A DNA stretch of 64,000 nucleotides from Prochlorococcus sp. AG-402-K16. Its GTDB lineage: Bacteria > Cyanobacteriota > Cyanobacteriia > PCC-6307 > Cyanobiaceae. Below the pieces are notes generated by a model. That model did no database searches. It worked only from the letters and a program-made list of their open reading frames with translations, and had not been told where the DNA came from. The position numbers and the translations under genes were made by a program. Location of the stretch: assembly GCA_003216795.1 (NCBI GenBank), contig QCIH01000002.1, positions 1 to 64,000 on the forward strand. Direction: 5' to 3'. How positions within the stretch are numbered: the stretch's first letter is position 1; each line of letters begins with the position of its first letter. Shown here piece by piece: positions 7,487-20,270 of the stretch.

Positions 7487-7618
7487 TTGAGAAAATTAAA
7501 GCAGTTAGAAAAAATTAACGGAAGGCTTGCAATGGGAGGTTTGATATATTTAGTTTTTACAAAATTAGTTTCCAACCGTGCCGACATATTAGACCAGCTT
7601 AAATCTTATTTAATTTAA
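7487..7618 (+). CDS. Mini high-light-inducible (HLIP)-like protein, 43 aa
   Basis: Open frame from TTG at 7487 (an in-frame stop lies at 7481-7483, so no earlier start is possible) to TAA at 7616-7618. Residues 8-18 read EKINGRLAMGG, a match to the ExxNGRxAMxG chlorophyll-binding motif of HLIP/one-helix CAB proteins, followed by a hydrophobic run (LIYLVFTKLV) and a polar tail. HLIPs bind chlorophyll and carotenoid and protect newly made photosystem proteins in strong light. It is shorter than usual because almost no N-terminal domain precedes the motif. The TTG start and lack of a clear ribosome binding site are the weak points. Confidence 0.6.
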   Translation: MRKLKQLEKINGRLAMGGLIYLVFTKLVSNRADILDQLKSYLI

Positions 7619-7635
7619 GAAATGAATTGGAAATC

Positions 7636-7728
7636 TTATCCAGGAATATTTCTTTCTATATAAGCGTCAGTTAAAGCTAGAATTAACCCCAATAATGTTG
7701 AAAATATAGCAATTTCAGTTGATTCCAT
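7636..7728 (-). CDS. Possible 30-aa single-span membrane peptide
   Basis: ATG at 7728 to TAA at 7636. A short acidic head (MESTE), one hydrophobic helix (IAIFSTLLGLILALT) and a charged end (DAYIERNIPG). The pattern of acidic head, single span and small size is that of photosystem or cytochrome b6f small subunits, but I cannot assign it. It is convergent with the HLIP-like gene and 17 bases separate their ends. Confidence 0.4.
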   Translation of the reverse strand: MESTEIAIFSTLLGLILALTDAYIERNIPG

Positions 7729-7780
7729 TTTATTTTTCAATTACCCCTAGTTTGCTAAATAATTCAAAGTTCAGCAACAA

Positions 7781-7818
7781 AACTAATAACTTACTATAGT
7801 ACGTATATACTATTAGTT
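7781..7818 (+). promoter_or_regulatory. Inverted repeat with LexA-box-like core upstream of DUF3104 gene
   Basis: AACTAATA (7781-7788) and TATTAGTT (7811-7818) are perfect inverted repeats 22 bases apart. Between and into the right arm lies AGTACGTATATACT (7798-7811), one mismatch from RGTACNNNDGTWCB, the cyanobacterial LexA consensus as I recall it. TATACT within the same stretch could be a -10 hexamer. The site ends 7 bases before the GTG start at 7826, so the leader would be very short. Regulator identity is inferred. Confidence 0.4.
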
Positions 7819-7825
7819 ATTCATT

Positions 7826-8074
7826 GTGAGCTCAGCAACTCCTGATTTTCTTTTCGTTAGGCCTGGTGATTATGTCGCAATTAAAAAAGAAAATTGCGAA
7901 GATACTAAGGAAAAGGATGAAAATTATTGGGTCGGTCAAGTCATCGACTGTATTGGAGGAGCTAGAAATCCAAATTCATGGACCTTGTTTCAAGTTGCCA
8001 ATATTGACAATGGAGAGATCACTATAATCAACGCCGATATTGTAGAAAAAATTTTGAAACCTTCTGGAAGTTAA
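7826..8074 (+). CDS. DUF3104 family protein
   Basis: 82-aa protein of a small family found in marine picocyanobacteria. Recognised by RPGDYVAIKKENC near the start, WVGQVIDCIGGARNP in the middle and LFQVANIDNGEITIINADIVEKI near the end. The all-beta pattern, with a conserved Trp and Gly pair, looks like a small barrel, but no function is known. The start is GTG, directly after the inverted repeat at 7781-7818. It ends before a convergent acetyltransferase gene. Confidence 0.75.
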   Translation: MSSATPDFLFVRPGDYVAIKKENCEDTKEKDENYWVGQVIDCIGGARNPNSWTLFQVANIDNGEITIINADIVEKILKPSGS

Positions 8075-8140
8075 TCTTAATCGAACAAACTTCTTCCAGT
8101 ATTACAGAAACAAAAGGAGAAATGAACGCTTTAAAGGAAA

Positions 8141-9031
8141 TCACCCCAGTTCCAAGCAAGCAAGTCCGTATACTTGATTCATAGGGCAGGGAGGTTGAAT
8201 GCCTTTATACATTCTGTAAGTTTTTGATATTTCCTCAAATCCCAAACTTGATAAAAGATAATTTGCATAAGGGTTCAGATTAGAGCAATCCAATAAGATT
8301 TGAGCATCTAAATCACCAACTAACTTCCTTATTAGGGATTCAGCAAGTGGTGGAGTATCCGCTAAAAGAGGGCCAATTCTCCAGCCTTGCTCATTATCCT
8401 CCAATACACAAGGTCTTATCCTGCCAAATCCATGACACATCCCATTATTATCAACAATTGCACTGACATTACCATGAGAATTTTTCAACCAGTCATTTAG
8501 AAAATGTGGTCTGGGACTAGGTTCTCTTTGATCATCATAAATTAAGACTGCTTCAGAAGAAATTTTATTACCCGGGACAACTTTAAAAGAATGAAATTGA
8601 TCTTTATAGAAATTTCTCAATGGCAAATCTTGAGAACCATTTAATTTCCATCGATTTGTAATGGAAGATTTTCTAAACCCCCACTTTGCGTAATCATTTA
8701 ATCTATCTGGGGCCGCCTCAAGACCAATACAATCAACATTTTTCAAATATTCGAGGGCATGTTTCCATAATCTCACTCCATATCCATTATTTCGGAATTC
8801 TTTTTTAACGATAAATAAACCTATAAAACCATACAAGGAATTATATTTTATACACGCAATAGAGCCTATCGGATTATCGTCTAGGCAAGCTACCCATACC
8901 CCTTGTTTATCTGTATTTCTATAAATTGATAAATCATCCATTCCAGGAGAAAATCCTTCTAACCTTGCCCAGTTTGTGACTTCAGGTATTTCATTTATCG
9001 AAATCAATCTAATTGAAAAATTTTCCCTCAT
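8141..9031 (-). CDS. GNAT family N-acetyltransferase, two-domain
   Basis: 296 aa. Residues 1-130 form a GNAT domain: WVACLDDNPIGSIACIKY (beta-strands 2-4), then the acetyl-CoA-binding region FIVKKEFRNNGYGVRLWKHAL, where a RxxGxG-like loop (RNNGYG) can be read, and LEAAPDRLNDYAKWGFRKS, the typical GF turn of the fourth motif. Residues 150-290 form a second domain, probably a YitF-like C-terminal half, with a Gly/Arg/Pro segment (GFGRIRPCVLEDNEQGWRIG). The acetyl acceptor is unknown. The gene stands alone between divergent and convergent neighbours. Confidence 0.8.
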   Translation of the reverse strand: MRENFSIRLISINEIPEVTNWARLEGFSPGMDDLSIYRNTDKQGVWVACLDDNPIGSIACIKYNSLYGFIGLFIVKKEFRNNGYGVRLWKHALEYLKNVDCIGLEAAPDRLNDYAKWGFRKSSITNRWKLNGSQDLPLRNFYKDQFHSFKVVPGNKISSEAVLIYDDQREPSPRPHFLNDWLKNSHGNVSAIVDNNGMCHGFGRIRPCVLEDNEQGWRIGPLLADTPPLAESLIRKLVGDLDAQILLDCSNLNPYANYLLSSLGFEEISKTYRMYKGIQPPCPMNQVYGLACLELG

Positions 9032-9187
9032 AGAAATATACTAACCAAGAAAAATTTGAATTATTAAAGGCAATATTAATAAATTTGTTTATTTCTCATA
9101 AATCATTAGCTTTGATTTAATTGCCTAAAAACCTTAGTTATTTACAATTTATCCTCTGATATATTTAATACTATTCAAAGGTAAAAA

Positions 9188-10579
9188 ATGAAAATTTCTG
9201 ATAAATTTCATTTAGAAGACATCTATAAATTAAAAAATACAGTTCTCACTGGTAAAACTGAAGATATAAAATGGCGGATCCATCATATCAATATAGTTTC
9301 TAACCTTTTGGATGAAAATAAAAAAGAGATAATTAAATCACTTTTTGTTGATCTCGGCAAATCTGAAATTGAAGGGCTTTCAGAAATCCTTTTAGTGAAA
9401 GAAGAAATTTCACTTATAAAAAAGAAACTCAATTCTTGGATGCGACCAAAAAAGATTGATACCCCTTTTTATCTATTTCCATCATCCTCCAAAGTTATTT
9501 ATGAACCTCTTGGGTGTGTCTTAATTCTTGGTCCTTATAATTATCCATTACTTTATATTTTAAAGCCATTGGTAAATATTTTCTCAGCAGGAAATACTGC
9601 AGTTATAAAACCATCAGAAAAATGTCCTGCGACCTCAAAACTAATTAAAAAGCTTACTTCCAAATATTTCCGTAAAGATGTCCTAATGACAGTAGAGGGT
9701 GATAATAAACAATCCATAAAATTAATTGAACAAAATTTTGACCACATTTTTTTTACAGGAAGTACTGAAACTGGAAAATCTATAATGAAATTAGCTTCAA
9801 AAAACTTAACTCCATTAACTCTTGAGTTAAGCGGAACAAATCCTGTAATTGTTTTCAAGAATGCAAATTTAGAAGTGGCTGCAAAAAGAATTGTTTGGGG
9901 TAAATTTTTTAATTCTGGTCAATCCTGCATGGCTCCTAATCATATCTTTGTAGATAAAGAAATTGAAAATATTTTTACAGAAAAATTAAAGAAATACATA
10001 GTAAGTTTTTACGGAGATAATCCAATTATTTCTGAAAACCTATCAAAATTGGAGAAAAAACAATTTAAATCAACTGTAGAAATTCTCAAACAATACAAAA
10101 AAGAAAAAAGAATTTTATTTGGGGGGACTTTTAGTAAAAAAAAGTTCAAAATATCTCCTACAATTTTGAGAACTAAATTAAATGAAACAGATATTTTGAA
10201 GAAAGAATTATTCAGTTCACTACTTCCAGTAATTGGAATTAATGATAAGGAGTCAGCTTTAAAACAGATTAGTCAAACATCAAAACCCTTAGCAATCTAC
10301 TTATTTGGAGGCAATAAAAAAATCCATAATCATATTTCAAAAGTAACCAGCTCTGGAACAATTTGTATAAATGATGTGATGTTACCAGTCCTTATTCCAA
10401 ATTTACCGTTTGGAGGCGTTGGGCAAAGTGGTATTGGCAAATTTCATGGAGAAGAAGGTTTTAGAAATTTTTCAAATCAAAAATCTATTACTTTTAAAGG
10501 TTTTTTATTTGATTCAAATCTGCGGTATCCCCCCTATGAAAGAGTAAAGAAATTTTTAAAGTTTATTTTTCAGGTTTAA
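9188..10579 (+). CDS. Aldehyde dehydrogenase, fatty-aldehyde type
   Basis: 463-aa NAD(P)-dependent aldehyde dehydrogenase of the class-3 (ALDH3/fatty aldehyde) group, oxidising aldehydes to acids. Visible signatures: GPYNYPLLYILKPLV (substrate side), KPSEKCPATS (NAD adenine binding), FTGSTETGK (residues 189-197, nucleotide loop), catalytic Glu213 in LELSGTNP and the nucleophile Cys247 in NSGQSCMAP. The C-terminal NLPFGGVGQSGIGKFHGEEGF is also typical. In cyanobacteria this enzyme removes long-chain aldehydes from lipid turnover or alkane pathway intermediates; the substrate here is inferred from the family only. Confidence 0.88.
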   Translation: MKISDKFHLEDIYKLKNTVLTGKTEDIKWRIHHINIVSNLLDENKKEIIKSLFVDLGKSEIEGLSEILLVKEEISLIKKKLNSWMRPKKIDTPFYLFPSSSKVIYEPLGCVLILGPYNYPLLYILKPLVNIFSAGNTAVIKPSEKCPATSKLIKKLTSKYFRKDVLMTVEGDNKQSIKLIEQNFDHIFFTGSTETGKSIMKLASKNLTPLTLELSGTNPVIVFKNANLEVAAKRIVWGKFFNSGQSCMAPNHIFVDKEIENIFTEKLKKYIVSFYGDNPIISENLSKLEKKQFKSTVEILKQYKKEKRILFGGTFSKKKFKISPTILRTKLNETDILKKELFSSLLPVIGINDKESALKQISQTSKPLAIYLFGGNKKIHNHISKVTSSGTICINDVMLPVLIPNLPFGGVGQSGIGKFHGEEGFRNFSNQKSITFKGFLFDSNLRYPPYERVKKFLKFIFQV

Positions 10580-10642
10580 ATTACTTAAATTGTTTTCAAA
10601 AACCTAGCGGTTTTAAATTTAAAGATTATCTTTAAATAAATA

Positions 10643-11413
10643 GTGAGCTTTATGAAATTTGCATTTTTAGTAATTGCCATATTTATTAATTTTTTTAATC
10701 AATCATTGATAAAATCAGAAGAAAAAATATTTTCAGCAAAAAATAAAATTGAGAATATTGCTAGAAAAGGATCTATTACTGAAGAAAAAAATAAAATAAA
10801 AAAAATTCATATTGTAAAAAGTGGAGATACAATATCAAGTATTTCAAAATTCTATTCAATTAATAAAGATTTAATTATTAAATTGAATAACTTAAAAGAT
10901 GAAAACTATATCTTTGTTGGCCAAAACCTTATTATCTCCGAATCTACTGAAAATCTCACAAAACAATCAGATTTAATTAATAATTATCATATTGTTCAAA
11001 GTGGTGAAAATCTTACTGACATATCTAACAAATATAATTTAAAAGTAAAAGAACTGATAGAGATTAACAATATCAATAATCCTGATTCAATAAAAGTTGG
11101 TCAAAAGCTCACAATAAGAAAAAAGAACACAATTAATTCAGAAAAATATGAAACAACTGAAAATAAAAAAAATAATGACTTAATTGAGTTAGATAAAAAA
11201 ATTTATGGTCCTATAATTATCATAAGTAAATCATATAAAGATATTAAAGGTAGAAAAGTTTTAAACGTTCTAAATCAAGAAAATAAAAAACTGATTATTT
11301 CAATCAATTGTGATAAAAATGAATTAGATATAAGAATACCTGGCAGGAAATGGATGGGAAGTAAGCCTGTTAAAGAAGAATTCGAAAATAATTTAATAAA
11401 TGATTTTTGTTAA
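10643..11413 (+). CDS. LysM-domain secreted or envelope protein
   Basis: 256 aa with an N-terminal hydrophobic signal (about residues 4-20) followed by two LysM repeats: IHIVKSGDTISSISKFYSI at 55-99 and YHIVQSGENLTDISNKYNL at 115-159, each ending in the VGQ.L.I pattern. LysM binds N-acetylglucosamine-containing chains of peptidoglycan, so the protein is probably anchored at the cell wall. No catalytic domain is recognisable in residues 165-256, which are Lys/Asn-rich and end in a Cys. The GTG at 10643 and an ATG at 10652 are both possible starts; the ATG gives an equally good signal peptide. Confidence 0.82.
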   Translation: MSFMKFAFLVIAIFINFFNQSLIKSEEKIFSAKNKIENIARKGSITEEKNKIKKIHIVKSGDTISSISKFYSINKDLIIKLNNLKDENYIFVGQNLIISESTENLTKQSDLINNYHIVQSGENLTDISNKYNLKVKELIEINNINNPDSIKVGQKLTIRKKNTINSEKYETTENKKNNDLIELDKKIYGPIIIISKSYKDIKGRKVLNVLNQENKKLIISINCDKNELDIRIPGRKWMGSKPVKEEFENNLINDFC

Positions 11414-11493
11414 AACTTTTAATTAATATGTGTGAATAATTTGTCTAAGAATATTAATGATGAGTTATTCTACAAAAAGTTAAATTAATAGTA

Positions 11494-11703
11494 ATGGCTA
11501 TTTCAAGAGGAGATCTCGTAAGAGTAAAAAGACCAGAATCATATTGGTATAATGAAATCGGTAAAGTTGCTTCAGTTGATACCTCAGGCATTAAATATAA
11601 CTGTGTAGTCAGATTCGATAAAGTAAATTATGCAGGGATAAGCGGAACTGATGGCGGTGCAAATACAAATAATTTCGCTGAAAGTGAATTAGAGAAAGCT
11701 TAA
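11494..11703 (+). CDS. psaE: Photosystem I reaction center subunit IV
   Basis: 69-aa extrinsic stromal-side subunit of photosystem I that helps ferredoxin docking and cyclic electron flow. The SH3-like barrel is recognisable: [20 protein letters not shown], then [14 protein letters not shown] and the C-terminal NNFAESELE. Length and sequence are typical for marine cyanobacteria. mutM begins 4 bases after its stop. Confidence 0.97.
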   Translation: MAISRGDLVRVKRPESYWYNEIGKVASVDTSGIKYNCVVRFDKVNYAGISGTDGGANTNNFAESELEKA

Positions 11704-11707
11704 ATAA

Positions 11708-12586
11708 TTGCCTGAATTACCAGAAGTAGAGACAGTTCGCAGAGGTTTAGAGCAAAAACTTAATAACTTTATTATTAAAAAAGTAGAAGTCTGTAGAGAT
11801 TCAACTATTGCATTCCCAACAAACAAAGAAGAATTCATTAAAGGACTTCTGAACTCACTTATTTATAAATGGGATAGAAGAGGAAAATATTTAATAGCTC
11901 AATTAAAAGAAGTTCAAAATGAGAATGCCCAATTTCTTCTAGAAAATTCAAAAAATAACGGATTTCTTGTAGTTCATCTAAGAATGACTGGATATTTTAA
12001 ATTTATTGAAAACTCAAGTCATCCTTGTAAACATACAAGAATAAGATTTTTCGATAAAAATAACGATGAGCTTAGGTACATTGATGTAAGAAGTTTTGGC
12101 CAAATGTGGTGGATTAATAAAGACTTATCGCTTAACAAAATAATAAAAGGAATAGGTTCATTAGGACCAGAACCATTTTCTAAAGACTTTGATGCAAATT
12201 ACCTTAAGAAAGTTATTTCAAAAAGAACAAAATCTATAAAAGCTATTTTATTAGATCAAACAATAGTGGCAGGTATAGGTAATATTTATGCTGATGAAAG
12301 TTTATACTCTGCTGGCATCTCTCCTTTTAGGGAAGCTCGAACAATAAAAAAGAATGAGTTAATCAAGCTCAAAGAATCAATTGTAACTGTATTAAAAAAA
12401 AGTATAGGTTCTGGAGGTACTACATTTAGTGATTTTAGGGACTTGGAAGGAGAAAATGGGAATTTTGGTTTACAGACAAATGTCTATAGGAGAACTGGAA
12501 AAGAATGTCGTAAATGTGGAAATTTAATTGAAAGACAAAAAATTACTGGAAGAAGTACACATTGGTGTCCTAGATGCCAAAAATAA
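11708..12586 (+). CDS. mutM: Formamidopyrimidine-DNA glycosylase
   Basis: 292-aa bifunctional DNA glycosylase/AP lyase that removes oxidised purines such as 8-oxoguanine. The invariant N-terminus [13 protein letters not shown] is present; after removal of Met the Pro is the nucleophile and Glu the proton donor. A central Lys (RRGKYL) and the helix-two-turn-helix region ([17 protein letters not shown]) are visible. The C-terminal zinc finger has all four Cys (CRKCGN and CPRC). The start is TTG, which is required to give the exact PELPEV start. Tight spacing to psaE suggests co-transcription. Confidence 0.95.
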   Translation: MPELPEVETVRRGLEQKLNNFIIKKVEVCRDSTIAFPTNKEEFIKGLLNSLIYKWDRRGKYLIAQLKEVQNENAQFLLENSKNNGFLVVHLRMTGYFKFIENSSHPCKHTRIRFFDKNNDELRYIDVRSFGQMWWINKDLSLNKIIKGIGSLGPEPFSKDFDANYLKKVISKRTKSIKAILLDQTIVAGIGNIYADESLYSAGISPFREARTIKKNELIKLKESIVTVLKKSIGSGGTTFSDFRDLEGENGNFGLQTNVYRRTGKECRKCGNLIERQKITGRSTHWCPRCQK

Positions 12587-12620
12587 AAAAGGGTTTACTA
12601 AAGAATAGTAAACCCTTTTA
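12587..12620. terminator. Bidirectional hairpin terminator between mutM and rrn
   Basis: Left arm AAAAGGGTTTACTA (12587-12600), 5-base loop AAGAA, right arm TAGTAAACCCTTTT(A) (12606-12620). The perfect stem is flanked by A-runs on the left and T-runs on the right, so it can act as an intrinsic terminator for mutM on the plus strand and for the 5S end of the rRNA operon on the minus strand. Confidence 0.85.
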
Positions 12621-12629
12621 AATATTTTT

Positions 12630-12748
12630 ACCTGGCATCGAGCTATTTTCTCAAGGGGCTACCCCCTAAATATTTTCGCCGCTGATGCGTTTCACAACCG
12701 AGTTCGAGATGGATCGGAGTGGTTCCACATCGCCATGAACACCAGGAT
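12630..12748 (-). rRNA. rrf: 5S ribosomal RNA
   Basis: Read on the minus strand it begins at TCCTGGTGTTCATGGCG and contains the conserved CCGATCCATCTCGAACTCGG loop region, ending with the complementary GATGCCAGG. Length of about 118 nt is typical. It is the last gene of the rRNA operon; boundaries are accurate to a few bases. Confidence 0.95.
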
Positions 12749-12753
12749 AGTGT

Positions 12754-12774
12754 GAACCTTGAGAACTGCATAGA
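12754..12774. repeat. Right half of the 23S rRNA processing stem
   Basis: This 21-base stretch between 5S and 23S (GAACCTTGAG followed by AACTGCATAGA) is the inverted counterpart of 15791-15811 in the 16S-23S spacer, with one mismatch. In the transcript the two pair and bracket the 23S rRNA, forming the double-stranded stalk expected to be cut by RNase III. Confidence 0.8.
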
Positions 12775-12810
12775 AAATTATATAAATTAAAAACAATAAA
12801 TTAAGTTTAT

Positions 12811-15688
<2,878 letters not shown>

Positions 15689-15790
15689 TAACTTCATAAT
15701 TGAAGCATCAGCTTAATAGAATTGTTATTAATGCATTTGCACAAATAATAAATCTGCATCATTAAAGATGCTTATTGTCTTTAAAAATAA

Positions 15791-15811
15791 TCTATGCAGT
15801 TGTCAAGGTTC
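15791..15811. repeat. Left half of the 23S rRNA processing stem
   Basis: Inverted copy (one mismatch) of 12754-12774, located in the 16S-23S spacer between tRNA-Ala and 23S. On the transcript it reads GAACCTTGACAACTGCATAG, a stretch typical of cyanobacterial rRNA spacers. It pairs with the 23S-5S spacer copy. Confidence 0.8.
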
Positions 15812-15943
15812 TCTGAAAACAATGAAATTAATTCAATGAGTCCAGCATCTTAATGGTTTCATTAGGAAGCTAGATTCGTTCAGAATTTTGATCACAACTC
15901 AAAAATTTTCCTTTCTACAGATTATGGAAGAGGTGGTAATCAG

Positions 15944-16016
15944 TGGAGGTAAGCGGACTCGAACCGCTGACATCCTGCTTGCAAAGCAGGCGCTCTACCA
16001 ACTGAGCTATACCCCC
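15944..16016 (-). tRNA. tRNA-Ala (TGC)
   Basis: 73-nt cloverleaf on the minus strand: acceptor GGGGGTA pairs with the 3' end, D-loop AGCTCAGTTGGTAGAGC, anticodon loop CTTTGCAAG with anticodon TGC, T-arm GGTTCGAGTCC. CCA is not encoded. It lies in the 16S-23S spacer with tRNA-Ile, the usual arrangement in cyanobacteria. Confidence 0.97.
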
Positions 16017-16028
16017 AACATAGAGATA

Positions 16029-16102
<74 letters not shown>

Positions 16103-16225
16103 AGGAAAATAATGGGTGTGACCTAGAAAAACTTAGGAAATGAAATTCTTAATAAATTAAGAACGTGAGATACCGATCGACCTAAGGTGACAAAATAATA
16201 ATATTAAACATTTTGTTGTCTCCCT

Positions 16226-17711
<1,486 letters not shown>

Positions 17712-18312
17712 GTTCAAATCCTTTTGTAGATAAATCTACTCAATTTGAATTGCCTTATCCAAATAAAAACTTCAGTATTTATATTTAGTTTCAGCCTCCT
17801 TAAATTTTAAGGATTACATTGAGTGCACATTAAATATTTATAAAGTGACTTTCCAAGATCTCAGATCCGTTTGCATCAAAGCAATAAGTTAGCAATTGAT
17901 GACATTTTTATATATTCTTGACGGGACCTCACACCTTTATTGCATGTACATCTTGAAATAACCAAAAAAAAATTTAGTTATTCTTGACACAATAAAAGCA
18001 TCAGTTCCTAAGTTTTTAAATTTTCTAGGTGCAGAGTTAAACAACAAGTGAGTAACTCAATTAGAAGGTAAAACCCTTCTTCTGGCTGAAAATAATGATC
18101 GAGATCAAATCTCCAAAAAATTCAATAATTTACCCAAAATCAGATTTAAGTAAATTTTTTGAATAATGCAAAAAGAATATTTTTGCCCAGAAGAAAATAC
18201 TAAACCATCCGACTGTAATTGTGCAACCTTTTATACAAAAATTTTTTATTAATTTTTTATTTGTTCAAAGTCTCATTAAACAACTAGGCTTAAATAAAGG
18301 GATATAAATGAA
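17712..18312. other. Gene-poor region upstream of the rRNA operon
   Basis: About 600 bases between the 16S 5' end and the GH100 gene. It must hold the rrn promoter and leader on the minus strand and the promoter of the GH100 gene on the plus strand, but I could not find a convincing -35/-10 pair at good spacing. A short hairpin (AGAAGG-taaaa-CCCTTCT, about 18063-18080) and two copies of ATTCTTGAC (near 17934 and 17980) are visible. A 28-codon open frame with three Cys lies at 18166-18252 but is weakly supported. Confidence 0.6.
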
Positions 18313-19752
18313 ATGGCAGAAAGATTTAGTCAAAAAAATTTAAGAGTAAGGCCAAGTTCTGATGAAGAGAAAATTGTAACAAACGCAAAAAAACACTTCG
18401 AAAAGACTTTGGTTGAAATATCAGGCGAGTTAGTGGGAAGCGTCGCTGCACTTGAACACCCTACAAAAAATAAAAAATTAAATTATGGAGAAATATTTTT
18501 GAGAGACAATGTTCCCGTAATGATTTACCTCATCACCCAAAAACGGTACGAAATTGTCAAAAAGTTCCTAAGTGTATGTCTTGAGTTACAAAGCTCTAAT
18601 TACCAAACACGTGGAGTATTTCCTACAAGTTTCATAGAAGAAAATGGACAGCTCATAGGGGACTACGGCCAGAGATCAATAGGGAGGATTACTTCAGCTG
18701 ATGCAAGTTTATGGTGGCCCATTTTATGTTGGTATTATGTCAATAAAAGTGGTGATTATGCCTTCGGAAAAAGTCAAAGTGTTCAAAGAGGTATTCAACT
18801 TCTACTAGATCTAGTTCTACATCCAACATTTGAGGGTACTCCAGTACTTTTTGTTCCTGATTGCGCATTTATGATTGATAGACCTATGGATGTATGGGGA
18901 GCACCTCTAGAAGTTGAAGTTTTACTTCATGGATGTTTAAAAAGTTGTATTAACTTAATGGAATTAAGTAGAGCGGATCATGTTAGTAGGCTTCTAGACC
19001 AAAGACTTATTCTTACAAATCAATGGGTTAAGGATTTAGGTAGTTTTCTTTTAAAACATTATTGGGTTACCAGCCAAACAATGCAAATTTTAAGAAGAAG
19101 GCCAACTGAGCAGTATGGTGATGATCAACACTTCAATGAATTTAACGTTCAACCTCAAGTGGTTCCCTCATGGCTACAAGATTGGTTAGAGAATAGAGGT
19201 GGTTACTTAATAGGAAATATTAGAACAGGAAGGCCCGATTTTCGATTTTACAGTCTAGGAAATTCTTTAGCATGTATGTTCGGAGTACTGCCTCCTGAAG
19301 AACAAAGAGCTTTATTTAGATTAGTTTTACATAACAGACAGCATTTGATGGCTCAAATGCCTATGAGAATTTGTCATCCTCATATGGATGTCGAAGAATG
19401 GCAAAATAAAACTGGATCTGATCCAAAGAATTGGCCTTGGAGTTACCATAACGGTGGTCATTGGCCAAGTTTACTTTGGTTTTTTGGTACAGCTGTTCTA
19501 TTGCATCAAAAACATTATGGTTCTGAAGATGTAATTCTCATGGAAGAAATGAAATCTTTAATAGAGGAATCATATTGGTGTCAACTTAATCAATTACCTA
19601 AGCAAGAATGGGCAGAATATTTTGATGGACCTACAGGTACTTGGGTTGGGCAACAATCAAGAACATATCAAACTTGGACAATTGTTGGTTTTTTATTGAT
19701 GAATCATTTTTTAAGAAATGATTATAACGATCTAGATATGTTTCAAATTTGA
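18313..19752 (+). CDS. Alkaline/neutral invertase (GH100)
   Basis: 479-aa soluble glycoside hydrolase of the plant/cyanobacterial alkaline-neutral invertase family, which splits sucrose into glucose and fructose in the cytoplasm. Typical segments: NYGEIFLRDNVPVMIY, GRITSADASLWWPILCWYY (with the acidic Asp130 in the active-site region), FVPDCAFMIDRPMDVWGAPLE, and ENRGGYLIGNIRTGRPDFRF. The C-terminal PWSYHNGGHWPSLLW and the Glu-containing helix after it are also conserved. Full family length. In Prochlorococcus the enzyme may serve sucrose or related glucoside turnover; substrate is inferred. Confidence 0.93.
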   Translation: MAERFSQKNLRVRPSSDEEKIVTNAKKHFEKTLVEISGELVGSVAALEHPTKNKKLNYGEIFLRDNVPVMIYLITQKRYEIVKKFLSVCLELQSSNYQTRGVFPTSFIEENGQLIGDYGQRSIGRITSADASLWWPILCWYYVNKSGDYAFGKSQSVQRGIQLLLDLVLHPTFEGTPVLFVPDCAFMIDRPMDVWGAPLEVEVLLHGCLKSCINLMELSRADHVSRLLDQRLILTNQWVKDLGSFLLKHYWVTSQTMQILRRRPTEQYGDDQHFNEFNVQPQVVPSWLQDWLENRGGYLIGNIRTGRPDFRFYSLGNSLACMFGVLPPEEQRALFRLVLHNRQHLMAQMPMRICHPHMDVEEWQNKTGSDPKNWPWSYHNGGHWPSLLWFFGTAVLLHQKHYGSEDVILMEEMKSLIEESYWCQLNQLPKQEWAEYFDGPTGTWVGQQSRTYQTWTIVGFLLMNHFLRNDYNDLDMFQI

Positions 19753-19754
19753 GC

Positions 19755-20237
19755 CTAAAATAGACCTAAGGTTAGAGATTTATCAATTGGTAAGCATGCC
19801 CCAATACCAAGATATATAGTTAAAAAAGTTCCGAATAAGAAAACAGACATTGCTATTGGTCTTCTAAATGGATTAGAAAATTTATTAACGTTTTCGATAA
19901 AGGGTAAAATCATTAATCCCAGCGGAATTAGTGTTTGAAGTGCAATGCCCAAAAGTTTATTGGGAACAACCCTAAGTATTTGAAAAACTGGATAAAGGTA
20001 CCATTCAGGAAGAATTTCCAAGGGTGTTGCAAAGGGATTAGCTTTGTCTCCCAACATTGCAGGATCAAGAACTGCTAATCCAACTACGCAGGCAATGGTA
20101 CCTAAAATTACTACAGGGAAGATATATAATAAATCATTTGGCCAAGCTGGCTCACCATAATAATTATGGCCCATACCTTTAGCTAGCTTTGCTCTCAACT
20201 TTGGATCAGATAGATCGGGTTTTTTTAACGTAGACAT
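19755..20237 (-). CDS. petD: Cytochrome b6f complex subunit IV
   Basis: 160-aa integral subunit of the cytochrome b6f complex, corresponding to the C-terminal half of cytochrome b. Begins [20 protein letters not shown], contains [19 protein letters not shown] and the quinol-site PEWY loop ([15 protein letters not shown]), then three membrane spans. It follows petB on the same strand after 33 bases, the usual petBD operon, and its stop is 2 bases from the end of the convergent GH100 gene. Confidence 0.98.
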
Positions 20238-20270
20238 ATTGAGATCTAATAATGGTTTAATTATAGGCGT

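Noticed and set aside
17712-18312. rRNA promoter
   Set aside because: It must exist here, but no -35/-10 pair with good spacing could be found, so no coordinates are given.
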